From Tritrichomonas foetus (Eukaryota > Parabasalia > Tritrichomonadida > Tritrichomonadidae), in NCBI GenBank assembly GCA_001839685.1, contig MLAK01000613.1, positions 9,356 through 71,917 on the forward strand: a stretch of 62,562 nt of DNA, written 5' to 3'. The position numbers and the translations under genes were made by a program. How positions within the stretch are numbered: position 1 is the stretch's first letter; each line of letters starts with the position of its first letter. This document shows positions 48,525 through 60,085 of this stretch, in pieces. The notes beneath the pieces were generated by a model. The model made no database searches, was not told where the DNA came from, and was given only the letters and a program-made list of their open reading frames with translations.

Positions 48525-49267
48525 GTAATACAATCAATAATATTTTAAAGATAAATATGATGATAAATAATAATAAATTAATGGATTTTACCCTTTAAAT
48601 AATGAGATCTAATCAAAAAATATATTGAACTGTTTTTCGTATTAGTTTACTAATTTTCAAAAATTTATCTTCTTTTTTTGGGGTAAAAAAGTTGATGACA
48701 GTAATTATGATGAAATATCCTAATCAGATCATTTGTTGAATTCCAGTATATTTGAATGAATACAATTTTCTTTGAATAATTCCCCATTGAATTTTTTTTT
48801 GTTCAAACAACAATTCAGATTATTCAATATTTCACCTTTTAAGAAAGGTTTTGAATTCAATCTTTACTTGGTGCAATTATCTTTTTCATATTGATCAATG
48901 ATATATTATATCAAAGGCTAATAGAATTAAGGAAATAAGTCATTTTTTCATGTTTTCAATGAAATTCAATAGTTTATGTGACTCCAACATTATTTCTTTC
49001 ACTTTCTGTATAAATTGAAATATAACTGTCTCGCACAGAAATATTCAATTAGAATAGAAAAAATTAAAAATAATCATAAATTTCTGAAATCAAATAAATC
49101 CATTTTGAAAAAAAATAATAAGATATTCATTTCAATTCATTTTTTCACCAAATTTGAAGCATTTTTCAAAATCCCAAAACCAATTCGTTTTTTTTGTGAA
49201 AAATCAGCTGTGGCAGATTTTTAATTTGAATAGAATTTGTTAGAGAGCTGATTGTTATTTGCAGTTG

Positions 49268-52200
49268 ATGAATGTCTTTAGAAAATATCAACAGAATGAC
49301 AGGTTCATCAAATGCACTCAAACAATTTTCAAAATTCCAATTCAGCCTTGTGCACCAGCATTTCCACCAAAATTGCTTTCAAAAATACCTCAGGAAAAAA
49401 TGGATGTTATTTTAAAGAAGAAGCCAAAAGCCGATGCTCTAATTGATGCAGCTGGACTTCATTACGAGATACGAAGTCCATTATTAAAATCCTTCGAAAA
49501 AGGATTAACCGCGAAAAACCTGAATAAATCTCAACTCACTTTTTTGGCTCAGAACACCTTCCGGTCATGTTGTGGAGTCCTTTTTTGGGACATCACCCAA
49601 ACAGATCCAGCTTCTATTTTAACATTAGCTCGTGCTTTAACAAAATCGATACCATTTTTAAATATTCCAAATGTAAACGTTCTCGATAACCTGAAAGAGT
49701 TTTTCGCCAACTTTTCTGAGAAAATTGCGAAGATTGACGATATCGACATACTGCTAAAATACTTACCGGCATTGAATGAAATTATCGAAAATCACTCGGA
49801 CTATGTCGTACCCTGTTATAACTACCACATGGACATGTGTTATCGAATATGCCAGCGACTGGAAAAGCCATGCCAGGCTGCCGATTTTATGGCAATTGCA
49901 AATTATTTAAAAAGTTTTTCAAGATCAGTTCATTTGATCAACGATAAGAAATTTGATCCATCGAAGCTTGTTACGCAAATGCTTACACTCATTCCCAGGC
50001 CATTTCCAATTGAACTTTATATCTCCGAACTGATTTTATTTTTGGCATTTCATCACTACTCTTCTGATTTGCTTCCACTCATTGAAAAGATTTCTCTTGG
50101 AATTGTTGATTCAAACCCTGTGAAAGTCACCACAGAGCCGTCTTCGTCGAATCCGAGAGTTTATGTCCAAAACACCGACCCTCTTCAATCGTGTGCATAT
50201 ATTGATACTTTCCCTGAAGGAATTGACTTCAATCATATTGAACGTCCTACTATTCCAAATTTAAACGGTCTTCCAGCGAATGATCCCACTGTTTCTTACG
50301 CAGTTACCGCCGCCTCAGAAATTTCTGAACATTTTCTTCAATGTCGTGCTTCTAAATTCTTACCATTTGCCAAATTTATGCTTGAATCTCAAAATCGAAA
50401 CGTACAGGCTGTTTTAATCCTGGTTATTATGGTTCTTGGTCCATATAAAGAGGATATTGCTAAGGATTTCACCAAAAATGAATATTGGAATATTCTATTC
50501 AGCGATAATAATTTCAATGAATCTGTTACATTTTTCTCGACACCAAATAACCGGGTTGTTAACTTCAGACAATCAATTTTCGACTTAGTTTCATTCTTAT
50601 CTATCAATAAATCAATTACTTCATCTGTTCGACAATCATATGTTTCGCTTTTAACAAGAACAGTTCATTGTCCTGAATTAATTTCAGAAATTCTACTTAT
50701 GTCATATCCACAATTACAAGAAATTTATTCTCTTCAGAATGTTGATGATCCTTTATATAATACGATCTTAGAAATTGCTGTTTCTCAGCAAAATGATCAT
50801 CTCCAGACCGAAAAAGCTCTGAAATATCGTGTTCAATCCATGGCCATTATTTTGACCATTTTAAAGACAAAAGAATCAATAAATCGCGTTTCGACTTCTC
50901 AATTTGCATGTGAAGCACTTTTATCAATGCTTCGTGAAAAGTCTTTAGTTACAATTGTAGAAAAATATGCAGGTAAGTTGTTGCAGATCGCTTCATATCC
51001 ACGAACAAACTTTGTTCCGTTTACTTCAGCTCTTCATAAACTTCTTGGTTTATTGAAGAACAATAATGAATCATTTTCTCTCTTACTTTTATTCCTTAAT
51101 ATGCTAGAAAAAAATTCAACTCCCATCCTTCTTAAATCTCCGCTTATTATCGATATTTACAATATAATATTGATTTGCACATCAAATACACCTGATTATT
51201 ACAAAATTCTTGAAACTTCATTGAAAATTTTATTCAATGTCAAAAACTTTTTGGAATTTGATCCATCTACGGTTCCATGCAGATCTATTGCTTCAATATG
51301 TTCAAATGTTGGAGTTACAGAAGATCTTTTCCAAATTTTATATAAACTTGTAATTTCAGATAATGTGATTTCTATGCCAGAAGGTATTCAATTACTTCTT
51401 TTGGCAGTAAAAGGAACAGAAAGAGCTAATTTTGTATTAAACAATTTGATTGAACTTTGTGAAAAGTCTGTTTGCAATCGCAGTAGCTGTATTTTAGGTA
51501 ATATCCCAAATCTCGCATCTTCAATGTTCAAGTTTTCACAATCATCAGTCTTAATGAAATATATATTTTATTCGATTTGTAATGTTCTTTCACTTCGATC
51601 CTTTATGCACTGTTTTGAATTTGATAATTGGATAGAGATTGGATTGAAGACATTAATTGATATCACAGAAAATGCTGATGATTTAATGAAACCGCACCTT
51701 CAATTTTCAACAATACCATCACGTCTATCATTGGCAACATTGAATTCCAATGTTTTACAGAATGGATTTGTTGTGTCTGCAACAATCTTCATCGATTCAG
51801 ATAAACCCAATCATGATTTCTTTGAGTTTGCTGGAGACAGTCTCAGATTAGCTGTTTCATTTTTATCTCGAGCTATTTCTTACAAGTTCGAAAGTCACAA
51901 AGGAATCTTTGAAAAGACCATTGAAGTTGAATATCCTATTAAAGAATGGTTTGTTCTTGCTATTATTATTAATCCATCACAAGGAATATCCTTAGCTATT
52001 AATGGACAAACTCAAACAATTATTAAAACACCATCATTTACCCTTGAACAAAATGTGGAAATAACATTATTCCAAAAGACAAATACTGCAGCTCCTTCTG
52101 AATCAATCCAGCTTTTCCATGTATTCATTGCTGGCGACTTCCAACCAAATGAAGTAAATATTAATTCTTCTATTCCAACTGATGTAATGAAGGCACATAT

Positions 52201-55200
52201 TTTATCTAGGTTTTCTGCAGAAAATTCGCTTGCTACTGTTAAAAACAAGAATATGTTTAATGCTTTTGCAATTCCCATGGCTTCATCATTCATTCGTTCA
52301 TTTGAATCAAGCCAATCCATTCACATTATTTTGTCATTGTTCACTAAAATCGGAAAAATGCCATCAATCATTGATGATTTATTAAACATTCTTTTCCTGC
52401 TCTTAAAGAAATCGCCTGTGATAGCAAATCAATTGGTCGAATGTGGCGGCTTTGCAATTATTGCATCATTCATCCAAAAATTAGATCAACCCGAAATTTC
52501 TGTTGATCGATGGTACTTTATGATTAATTCAATTCGACCTATCCATAATGAGTCACTTCTTAAATCGTTTGCACGCCATATTTTCTATAATTTTGAGATT
52601 TGGTCAAAGGCTCATTTGAATGTTCAATATGTAGTCATTTCTGATTGGGTGAAACTTGCTTTATATGCAGATATTTTCCATACAATTCCTTTCTTACTTT
52701 CAATTTACAATAAATTCACAGATGTTACAGGAAGTAATAAAAAAGTAAAAATAAATATTCCAACTGATACGCCTGATGAAGATTCAAAATTAATGTCAAG
52801 TCTTCAAGCCAATACCACAAATGATTCTGATCAAGAGAAACTTCGACATATGCTTTCAGACTCAAAATCATTACCTCTTTCATCTTCAACGAATGACATT
52901 TTACCTCATCCCACCAATAATTTGCCATCTCCTCTTGATCCACAATCTTCCCAAAAAGGAGAAACTGAAAAGACAGTTCAATGGCTAGCGAACGAAGATA
53001 ATGCAGCCCAAGGAAATGAAGAGAACATAGAAACAAATGTGGAAAATATTGATAACACAAAAACAGTAAATAATCACGAAAATGAAACAAAATCAGAAGA
53101 AAATGATGTACAACAACAAAATGATGATGAATCTGAAAATAAAGTCGAAAATGTTGATAATATACCATCTCTTGAAACGAAATTGACTATCAATGGCAAA
53201 GATCCAATTGATCCAAAAATTCCTCATAAAAAGAAAGCATATGGTCCACATTCAAGATCATCATTTGATGAATCATCTAATACTAGAATTCCACCACATC
53301 CACGTACACGTGTTACAAGATCTAATTCAATTTCTGCCCTTGTATCCCAAAAGAAAGGCATTTCTAAACCGGCATTAGTCAGATCATCAATCATTTCAAT
53401 GATTAAGAAATGCATTTTAAAACATAAAATTAACTCAAAAGATGCACAATTCCTCTTCCAAGCAATTCACAATAGTATGAACCCTGAAATCACGCTTGAA
53501 TTATTAGATATCATTGAATTCATTGTGAAGAATGACATGGGAGAATTGCTATCAGTTGAAGGAAGTGAATGGATGATTCTTTTTTTACATCAAAATGAAG
53601 TTGTTCGTATTAAATGGATGTCAATATTTGCTGTTCTTTTCCCAATGCCATCTGAAGAACTCACTCGAACCATTCTTTTATTGATGGTGGTTCAATCGCA
53701 ACGACCAATTTCTCAAGAAATAACATCAGAGAATTCTATCCTTGCAACTTGTTGTCGTGCCAGTCTTTTCTACAGTGAAGGTATCAACTTAGAAGAAGTT
53801 ATTAAACCACCACCATTATGTGCAAGTCCAATGTATCTTCATATCGCTATTGCTGTTTGTATTGCAGCCCCACTCTCTTTATCTGATGTCTTTTCAAAAT
53901 TCCTCTTAGCAGTATGTTCAATGAATGATAATGTGGAGCTCATTGCTAAATCATCAACATCACTTTCACTATTTTTGTTGATTTATTGGGCTATAAAAAG
54001 ATCACTAAGGGATCTTGATGAAATCTCAACAATGCCACATGTTCCAAGACATAAACAACCAATTCAAAGAAGAGGAAGCGAAGTATGTCCACCAGTACAT
54101 CATAAACAACGAAGATTTACAATGCCAACACGAACAGATACAATTGATCGAAATGCAGTTAGCATTGTTGCAAGAATATGTGCAGAGTCACCTAAATTAC
54201 TTGGATCTGCACTAGGAATTATTGATTCCATTATGCATACGACTGATGTTAATCTAATCAGTTTTCGCTCAGTTTTCGTTAACAATGCTTTTGAACTTAT
54301 TGCAAAAAGACCAAATTCAGAAGACACTCCATTCTTTATCAAAATTTTGGTTGAATCACTTTTCTTCCATCATAAAACATTTCCAAACAAAATGATTCCA
54401 CGTCTCATGGAAGAATCCAAAATGGGAATAGCACCACGTATACAACCCAAGAAGAATATCGCAGCACTTCCGGATCTTGTCGCCCTTGTAAATCTTTATT
54501 CAGGCAAAAGTGGAAATGGAAACACAAATGCTAAATATTATTTTTCACTTATTCATGATAGTAAAGGAAATTGGGCCGATAAAGGAATCGCGAATAGTTT
54601 GATATTCTATATTAGTACCTTGAAAGATGAGCGATTAAGAACTTATATGACAATACTTGTTTATTTCTATTTCCAAGCACAATCACAGGCGGAAATTTCC
54701 CCAATCTTACCTTTAATTGAACCACTCCTTCATGCCAAAGATGCAAATAGTTTCTTAATTGTTAAAGCTTTATTAAGATTCCAAATCCCCAATCAGAAAT
54801 ACCAAGAATATCTTAAACTTGCATATAAATCTTCAGAAAGCAACAAATCAAAGTCTATCAGGAGACAATCTGATTATGTTGGCGATGATGGTGCTTCTGA
54901 TGATATGCCTTCGCCTTCAGCCACGGCACCAATGTCTTCACCAATTAGAGTTCAAATGGTTGGCCCACTACAACCCATAAAGATTCCACAAAATATTCCA
55001 GACAAAAGTGATCTTGATGAAATTTCCAAACTTTTATCTGATTTCTTTGAGGCATGTGCAAAACTGAATGTATTTGAACATATTCTTGACGCACTTGATG
55101 AATTTACTCAAGAAACACCAAAATTAATTTGTGAAATGGATAAGGCCTTAGTCCGAGTGTTTGCAGATGTTGTTAAAGTAATCCCAACAACCAAATCCAC

Positions 55201-57472
55201 AACCTTAAGACTAACTGCAAAAATTAATGGTGAAGGATACTGGAGGCATCTTTCTCATCAAATGTATACTACTAATCAGAATCACTTTAAGAGATCTTCA
55301 TATGTTGATGCATCACTTCGTCCAGTTATCCTCAAATGTAATCATGACTTTGATGAAAATGGAGGTCGACCACCTTCAACTTCGATTGATGCAAATAATA
55401 TTTCTCAGCAATTTAGGTCATCGAACTATGAATATAGAATCGATTCTTCAATTGCTTTATTTGAAGCCCCAGCACAACATGTTAAAATTGCCAATATTAT
55501 TAATGGTACATTCTCTGTCTTTCCAAATATATTCAGATTCATTTCAAATGAAGGTAAAATGCTTGAAATTCCAATAGTAGATGTTGCTCTAGCAATGCCA
55601 ATGATTTCTCTTCAAAGATACACTGCTGTTGAAATGATTACTGTACATCATAAATCTTATCTCTTTAACTTCATGTCAACTAATGAAATTAAAGTTCTTT
55701 CTTCATACATCAATATTCAGTTCCCAACCAGTGAAGCAATTCGAAGTCTCACTGATCAATGGGTTAAACGAGAAATCACCAACTTTGAATATCTTACATG
55801 GCTTAACATTTACAGTGGAAGAACATTCAATTCGGCTTATTCATATCCAGTCTTCCCATGGATTTTGTCGGACTACACAAGTGAATCCCTTAAATTGGAT
55901 GATCCAAGTTCTTATCGTGATTTATCTAAGCCAATTGGAGCTCTGAATCCTACTCGACTTGAAAAACTTAAGATTCTCCGTGATGATAACATAGATAGTG
56001 AGAAATTCTTATATCGTTCAACTTATTCATGTGCATTCCACATTTACCACTATATGGTGAGACTTGAGCCATTTACATCACTCCATATTATGATGCAAGA
56101 TGGAAAATTCGATGTTGCAAGCCGCTTATTCACATCCATTGAAAACTCATATGATAGAGTTGTTGGTACTGCATTTAACTTCAGAGAACTTATTCCTGAA
56201 TTCTTCTTCTGTGCAGATTTCCTACGAAATGAAGATAATAATGCTTTTGGTGGTGATGTAAATAATGTTGAATTACCACCATGGGCAAAAAATGCTCTAC
56301 ATTTCATTTATTTGCATAGACAAGCATTGGAAAGTGAATATGTTTCGCAGCACCTTCATGAATGGATTGATTTGATATGGGGTTACAAGCAAACAGGACA
56401 AGCAGCGGAAGACGCAGATAATACATTTGACAAGCATCTTTATCCAACAGTTTGGGAAGAATACACAAATCCAACTGAAAGAACACAAATCGAAGAATTA
56501 CTTTCACATGTCGGTCAAATTCCACAGAAACTTTTTGATTCGCCACACCCACGTCGTAGCACCGCATCTTCTCTTACACAAAACTTCAGCCACTCTTCAC
56601 AGACTGTATATAATTCCCCGATTATCTGCATCAACAGACATCAATGGACATTGCATAATGATGGCAAAGTATATAGCATGAAAACTGCTTTACCAAAAGA
56701 TTATTATGTCCCCTATGAAAACTGTATCCAATGCAGTGCACCACTTAAAAATGGTTTTGTCGCAGTTCGTAAATATTCAAATGATATTTATATTGTTACT
56801 GATGTTCCACAAAAAGATAAAGAGCAAGAAAAAGAAGTTTCCCCTCATACAATAAAGCATCGTCAGCAGCATATTTCACCAATTGTTGCAATTTGTTCAA
56901 TTGGCAAACATATCATCACTGGTGATGTTGATGGAACACTTGCAAATGATACTTGCACATTAACAACTGTGCATAAATGTAAAATTGTTGCCATTTGTGC
57001 AAGTGAAATGTATTCAACTGTTGTTAGTGTTTCTATTGATGGACTTGTTTCTCTATGTACAGCAAACTCATTATCATTCATCAGAAGCTTCAAAATTGAT
57101 ATTCCACAAGGATTTGTCCCCTGCAGAGCTGCTGTATGCAAAGGTTTTGGTCTTATAGTCATTGCAGCCACAACAAAAGATCAGTTTAAGAGTGTAATCT
57201 CAGTTTATTCAATCAATGGTGAAAAAATAACAACCTCAACAGTCAATATGAATATTAAACAAATGATTGCGGCAACTGGAATAAACGACATGGACTATAT
57301 TGTCATTGCTGATGAAAAGGGACGCGTTCACTTAGTAAATGCATTTGAATTGAAAATCATTAAAGTACTTTATGAAAGTGAATCACCAGTTTCGGCACTT
57401 TCTTACTTCAGTTCAACCCTTCTTATTGGAACAGAAGCAGGAAATCTTAAATATGGTTCATTGTCTATTTAA
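49268..57472 (+). CDS. giant BEACH-domain protein (LYST/NBEAL/Lvs family)
   Basis: 2,734 residues from the ATG at 49268; upstream alternatives are TTG only. Residues 1-800 are helical and armadillo-like. A concanavalin-A-like segment (about 818-915: VVSATIFIDSDKPNHDFFEF) follows, as in neurobeachin-type proteins. A disordered Asn/Glu-rich linker occupies about 1160-1350. The PH-like domain (about 2050-2150) precedes BEACH (about 2150-2430), with TDQWVKREITNFEYLTWLNI, SGRTFNSAYSYPVFPWILSD, YRDLSKPIGALNPTR, PFTSLHIMMQDGKFDVASRL, and NFRELIPEFFFCADFL. The C-terminal 250 residues are degenerate WD40 strands (GDVDGTLANDTC, SIDGLVSLC, IGTEAGNLKYG). Such proteins scaffold vesicle traffic and lysosome size. 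The BEACH core is intact. Confidence 0.93.
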   Translation: MNVFRKYQQNDRFIKCTQTIFKIPIQPCAPAFPPKLLSKIPQEKMDVILKKKPKADALIDAAGLHYEIRSPLLKSFEKGLTAKNLNKSQLTFLAQNTFRSCCGVLFWDITQTDPASILTLARALTKSIPFLNIPNVNVLDNLKEFFANFSEKIAKIDDIDILLKYLPALNEIIENHSDYVVPCYNYHMDMCYRICQRLEKPCQAADFMAIANYLKSFSRSVHLINDKKFDPSKLVTQMLTLIPRPFPIELYISELILFLAFHHYSSDLLPLIEKISLGIVDSNPVKVTTEPSSSNPRVYVQNTDPLQSCAYIDTFPEGIDFNHIERPTIPNLNGLPANDPTVSYAVTAASEISEHFLQCRASKFLPFAKFMLESQNRNVQAVLILVIMVLGPYKEDIAKDFTKNEYWNILFSDNNFNESVTFFSTPNNRVVNFRQSIFDLVSFLSINKSITSSVRQSYVSLLTRTVHCPELISEILLMSYPQLQEIYSLQNVDDPLYNTILEIAVSQQNDHLQTEKALKYRVQSMAIILTILKTKESINRVSTSQFACEALLSMLREKSLVTIVEKYAGKLLQIASYPRTNFVPFTSALHKLLGLLKNNNESFSLLLLFLNMLEKNSTPILLKSPLIIDIYNIILICTSNTPDYYKILETSLKILFNVKNFLEFDPSTVPCRSIASICSNVGVTEDLFQILYKLVISDNVISMPEGIQLLLLAVKGTERANFVLNNLIELCEKSVCNRSSCILGNIPNLASSMFKFSQSSVLMKYIFYSICNVLSLRSFMHCFEFDNWIEIGLKTLIDITENADDLMKPHLQFSTIPSRLSLATLNSNVLQNGFVVSATIFIDSDKPNHDFFEFAGDSLRLAVSFLSRAISYKFESHKGIFEKTIEVEYPIKEWFVLAIIINPSQGISLAINGQTQTIIKTPSFTLEQNVEITLFQKTNTAAPSESIQLFHVFIAGDFQPNEVNINSSIPTDVMKAHILSRFSAENSLATVKNKNMFNAFAIPMASSFIRSFESSQSIHIILSLFTKIGKMPSIIDDLLNILFLLLKKSPVIANQLVECGGFAIIASFIQKLDQPEISVDRWYFMINSIRPIHNESLLKSFARHIFYNFEIWSKAHLNVQYVVISDWVKLALYADIFHTIPFLLSIYNKFTDVTGSNKKVKINIPTDTPDEDSKLMSSLQANTTNDSDQEKLRHMLSDSKSLPLSSSTNDILPHPTNNLPSPLDPQSSQKGETEKTVQWLANEDNAAQGNEENIETNVENIDNTKTVNNHENETKSEENDVQQQNDDESENKVENVDNIPSLETKLTINGKDPIDPKIPHKKKAYGPHSRSSFDESSNTRIPPHPRTRVTRSNSISALVSQKKGISKPALVRSSIISMIKKCILKHKINSKDAQFLFQAIHNSMNPEITLELLDIIEFIVKNDMGELLSVEGSEWMILFLHQNEVVRIKWMSIFAVLFPMPSEELTRTILLLMVVQSQRPISQEITSENSILATCCRASLFYSEGINLEEVIKPPPLCASPMYLHIAIAVCIAAPLSLSDVFSKFLLAVCSMNDNVELIAKSSTSLSLFLLIYWAIKRSLRDLDEISTMPHVPRHKQPIQRRGSEVCPPVHHKQRRFTMPTRTDTIDRNAVSIVARICAESPKLLGSALGIIDSIMHTTDVNLISFRSVFVNNAFELIAKRPNSEDTPFFIKILVESLFFHHKTFPNKMIPRLMEESKMGIAPRIQPKKNIAALPDLVALVNLYSGKSGNGNTNAKYYFSLIHDSKGNWADKGIANSLIFYISTLKDERLRTYMTILVYFYFQAQSQAEISPILPLIEPLLHAKDANSFLIVKALLRFQIPNQKYQEYLKLAYKSSESNKSKSIRRQSDYVGDDGASDDMPSPSATAPMSSPIRVQMVGPLQPIKIPQNIPDKSDLDEISKLLSDFFEACAKLNVFEHILDALDEFTQETPKLICEMDKALVRVFADVVKVIPTTKSTTLRLTAKINGEGYWRHLSHQMYTTNQNHFKRSSYVDASLRPVILKCNHDFDENGGRPPSTSIDANNISQQFRSSNYEYRIDSSIALFEAPAQHVKIANIINGTFSVFPNIFRFISNEGKMLEIPIVDVALAMPMISLQRYTAVEMITVHHKSYLFNFMSTNEIKVLSSYINIQFPTSEAIRSLTDQWVKREITNFEYLTWLNIYSGRTFNSAYSYPVFPWILSDYTSESLKLDDPSSYRDLSKPIGALNPTRLEKLKILRDDNIDSEKFLYRSTYSCAFHIYHYMVRLEPFTSLHIMMQDGKFDVASRLFTSIENSYDRVVGTAFNFRELIPEFFFCADFLRNEDNNAFGGDVNNVELPPWAKNALHFIYLHRQALESEYVSQHLHEWIDLIWGYKQTGQAAEDADNTFDKHLYPTVWEEYTNPTERTQIEELLSHVGQIPQKLFDSPHPRRSTASSLTQNFSHSSQTVYNSPIICINRHQWTLHNDGKVYSMKTALPKDYYVPYENCIQCSAPLKNGFVAVRKYSNDIYIVTDVPQKDKEQEKEVSPHTIKHRQQHISPIVAICSIGKHIITGDVDGTLANDTCTLTTVHKCKIVAICASEMYSTVVSVSIDGLVSLCTANSLSFIRSFKIDIPQGFVPCRAAVCKGFGLIVIAATTKDQFKSVISVYSINGEKITTSTVNMNIKQMIAATGINDMDYIVIADEKGRVHLVNAFELKIIKVLYESESPVSALSYFSSTLLIGTEAGNLKYGSLSI

Positions 57473-57890
57473 CTGTTTTTATTAAACGCTATATTATCTA
57501 CAATATTATGTTGTTTTTGGGTTTTTTATGATTTTTATTTGTCTTTAAGCAGCGATATTGCAAAGACGATGTGAAGTTTGTCTTTCATAACGTCAATTTA
57601 AACGAGAAATATTTTAAGGCCAAAAATAGAAAATTGCTTATTCGTCGATTGTTGATTTCGTGGAATACTCCATAAATATTTCTTCAGAAAAAAATTTGTT
57701 GACATGGAAATTCTACACAAAAATGTATGAATTTTGTATTTGTTCACAAAATTTGTCACGTTATGTCATATTTTAGAATGACATTCACATCTTTTATTTT
57801 CAAAAAGGTGAATTGAAAGGTCAATTTCATACGGCATTACTCAAGGACATAATTTTTAATTTTCCTGAGCCGCTTCCATAATTTTCTTCA
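57473..57890. promoter_or_regulatory. intergenic; GGTCAA motif before Ser/Lys-rich gene
   Basis: GAATTGAAAGGTCAATTTC lies at about 57809-57827, about 65 bp before the next ATG, with TTCTTCAATG at the start. A 47-codon open stretch near 57530-57674 (for example KQRYCKDDVKFVFHNVNLNE) has no ATG and may be chance. Confidence 0.3.
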
Positions 57891-59786
57891 ATGCCGCCCA
57901 GAAAAACTGCTGCACAGAAAAATCAAAGAAAGAAAGATTCCAAAAAAGCGCAAACCAGCTCTAAAAAATCAAGCTCAGCAAATTCCCCTGAAGGAAGCCT
58001 CGATGCCTCAAAGGACAATTTAGTGAAGAATAAAAACCATGAAGGTAATATTTTGGAGGAAAAGGAAAAAGAAATTAGACAAAATTCGAACGCACAAAAA
58101 TTTTGTTCTGATTCTGATTCCCATAATAAAAATGAGAAACATGATAATAAAGAAAACAAAGAAGGAAAAGAAATTAAAAATGAAGTGAATGAAACAAAAA
58201 AAATAAGTGAAATGAAAAAAACTGAAACAAATAAAAATAAACCCGGAAACAAATCTGATAGTGAAAGCAGCTCAAGGTCTTCAGAGAGTGAGTCTTCATC
58301 CACTTCTCCGAAGAAAAACAAAGGTATTAAGGAAAAAGCAAATCAAAATATAGTGAATGCAACCAAACAGCCCAAAAAAGGAAGAGAATCGAGTGATTCA
58401 TTTGATTCATGTGATTCAGAAAGTGGACAGTCTAAAGAAAAAAATTCCAACAAAAGAAAGAAAGAAGCTGGGAAAACTAATCAGAAATATAAAAATTCTG
58501 AATCAAGTTCTGATGAAAGTGAAAAAGTTAAAAAAAATCAAAAACACAATAAAAATCTGAACCAAAAGAAAAATAATATCAACAACAAAAATAGCGCGAC
58601 AAACACAAGTGATAGTGACAGTAGTGACAGGAGCAGTGAATCCCAAAAAATTGAAACTAATGCTCATCAAATGGTAAGAAAACCGGTAGATTCGAAAATC
58701 AGAAAACGTGGTGGAATAACTCGTGGTGGAATATCCAGGAAAACAAATTCTAATATCATAAAGAAAGAAGAAAAAATATCATCAAAAAACGACAGCAGTG
58801 ACAATCAAAAAGAAAAACAAGAAACTATTAAACAGCTGCGTTTTGCAAATAAAAAAAATACGATGCTTAAGTTAAAAGAACCGAATTCAAATTCGAGTAA
58901 AGTTTCACAAACAAATCAAACCAAAAAAGAAGAAATTACAGAAAATGAAAAAACTGAACCAAAAGTCACAACACCAGAATTCAAACCGAAAGAAAATTCT
59001 TATGAACCTGAGATGGATTCAGAATCTGAATCAAGTTCGAGTACTTCAAGTTCAACAACTGCTCATTCTTCTTCCAATTATCATAAAAGTCAAAATGGTA
59101 GAAATAAAATAGAATTAACTGACCAAAATAATAAAGAAAGCACTAATTCCGTTAACGAAAAAGAAATAACACGTTTCTCTTCTTCTGATAATGAAAAAAA
59201 TTCGAAAATAATAAAAAACCAATTATCCAGTTTAGATGATCAATTTCTCAAGCAGAAATCAATTACCTTTGAAGAAGGTTTTATGAATTTTTCTCTGCTT
59301 TATAAAGTGATTTGTTCAGTTTGTCCTTATGCTTCATTATTTAAAGAAGATGTTCTTCTTCATCACTTTGAAAGAACACTTGAAACATTTCAGAGAGAAG
59401 AAAAGATAGATTATTCTTTTGATAAATTCCGAATTAAATTTGACATCAACTCAAAAAAATTTATTTCTTTCATTAAAGTTTGTTTTTTAACAGCTGGTCT
59501 TAAGATCAAGAATTGGGATGAAAATGATAAAAGTTTTCATTTCTTATTAACGAAAATTGTTAATTGCAAACCAGAATTCATCAAGAGAGAACGAAAAGAA
59601 AAATTTTATTTTGCTATTTTTGCCCAAAATATGAATGAAAAAGCACTATTTTATAGAAGAAGATATAAATGGCACTATATTAGCATTTCTTCATTTCAAG
59701 AAGATATTTTAATTGATGAATCTTTGGAAGATCATGAAATGTTCAAAAATGAAACGGAGTTTTTATGCTTGTATAAGTTGAATTAA
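57891..59786 (+). CDS. Lys/Ser/Glu-rich disordered protein with conserved-looking C-terminal domain
   Basis: A 631-residue protein with an ATG start at 57891. Residues 1-455 are low-complexity: basic N-terminus (PPRKTAAQKNQRKKDSKKAQ), then many SDSESSSRSSESES-type acidic-serine clusters alternating with Lys/Asn tracts, and a small RGG-like patch (KRGGITRGGISRK, about 271-283). Residues about 460-631 are a folded, Phe/Lys-rich domain (FEEGFMNFSLLYKVICSVCP; KRERKEKFYFAIFAQNMNEK). I do not recognise the family. Basic tracts resembling nuclear localisation signals and serine clusters suggest a nuclear or nucleolar scaffold, by composition only. It lies between the BEACH gene and the E2F-type gene, converging with the latter. 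Confidence 0.7.
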   Translation: MPPRKTAAQKNQRKKDSKKAQTSSKKSSSANSPEGSLDASKDNLVKNKNHEGNILEEKEKEIRQNSNAQKFCSDSDSHNKNEKHDNKENKEGKEIKNEVNETKKISEMKKTETNKNKPGNKSDSESSSRSSESESSSTSPKKNKGIKEKANQNIVNATKQPKKGRESSDSFDSCDSESGQSKEKNSNKRKKEAGKTNQKYKNSESSSDESEKVKKNQKHNKNLNQKKNNINNKNSATNTSDSDSSDRSSESQKIETNAHQMVRKPVDSKIRKRGGITRGGISRKTNSNIIKKEEKISSKNDSSDNQKEKQETIKQLRFANKKNTMLKLKEPNSNSSKVSQTNQTKKEEITENEKTEPKVTTPEFKPKENSYEPEMDSESESSSSTSSSTTAHSSSNYHKSQNGRNKIELTDQNNKESTNSVNEKEITRFSSSDNEKNSKIIKNQLSSLDDQFLKQKSITFEEGFMNFSLLYKVICSVCPYASLFKEDVLLHHFERTLETFQREEKIDYSFDKFRIKFDINSKKFISFIKVCFLTAGLKIKNWDENDKSFHFLLTKIVNCKPEFIKRERKEKFYFAIFAQNMNEKALFYRRRYKWHYISISSFQEDILIDESLEDHEMFKNETEFLCLYKLN

Positions 59787-60085
59787 GAAAAGTACTTTGA
59801 TTAAATTTTGAGGATAATTAGCGAAATCTTAGTTGTTAATAAAAAAATTATATTATACATCAATTTGATATTTTATTATGAGGAAATTTCCTTCAAATGA
59901 AATGAAATGATTTCTTCAAATGAATGTGTTACGACATACGAATTCCAATGATATGAAAAAAAGCGACAACAAACCAAAATTCTCAAACAAAAAACAATTT
60001 TTACTCTAAACTCCAAACAAAAAACAACTTTATTGAAAGTTGTTGAACACAATTTTCCAAACAAGATCTTCAATGTTAGCTACAC
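59787..60085. other. convergent 3' flank
   Basis: 299 bp between two convergent stops. CCAAACAAAAAACAACTTT and a related CAAACAAAAAACAATTTTT form an imperfect direct repeat at about 59986-60032. Nothing else seen. Confidence 0.4.

Larger units (their letters stand above)
47587..49267. other. 1.7-kb gene-poor region upstream of BEACH gene
   Basis: Less AT-rich between 47690 and 48530 than typical spacers here. Contains two perfect palindromic transcription-factor-like sites and coding-like scraps, listed separately. From 48600 to 49250 it is ordinary AT-rich DNA; a 69-codon frame at 49015 is Lys/Phe-rich and rejected. Confidence 0.4.

Noticed and set aside
49015..49224. 69-codon frame before the BEACH gene
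   Set aside because: Lys/Phe/Ile-dominated composition expected from AT-rich spacer; ends before the BEACH frame with a different phase.
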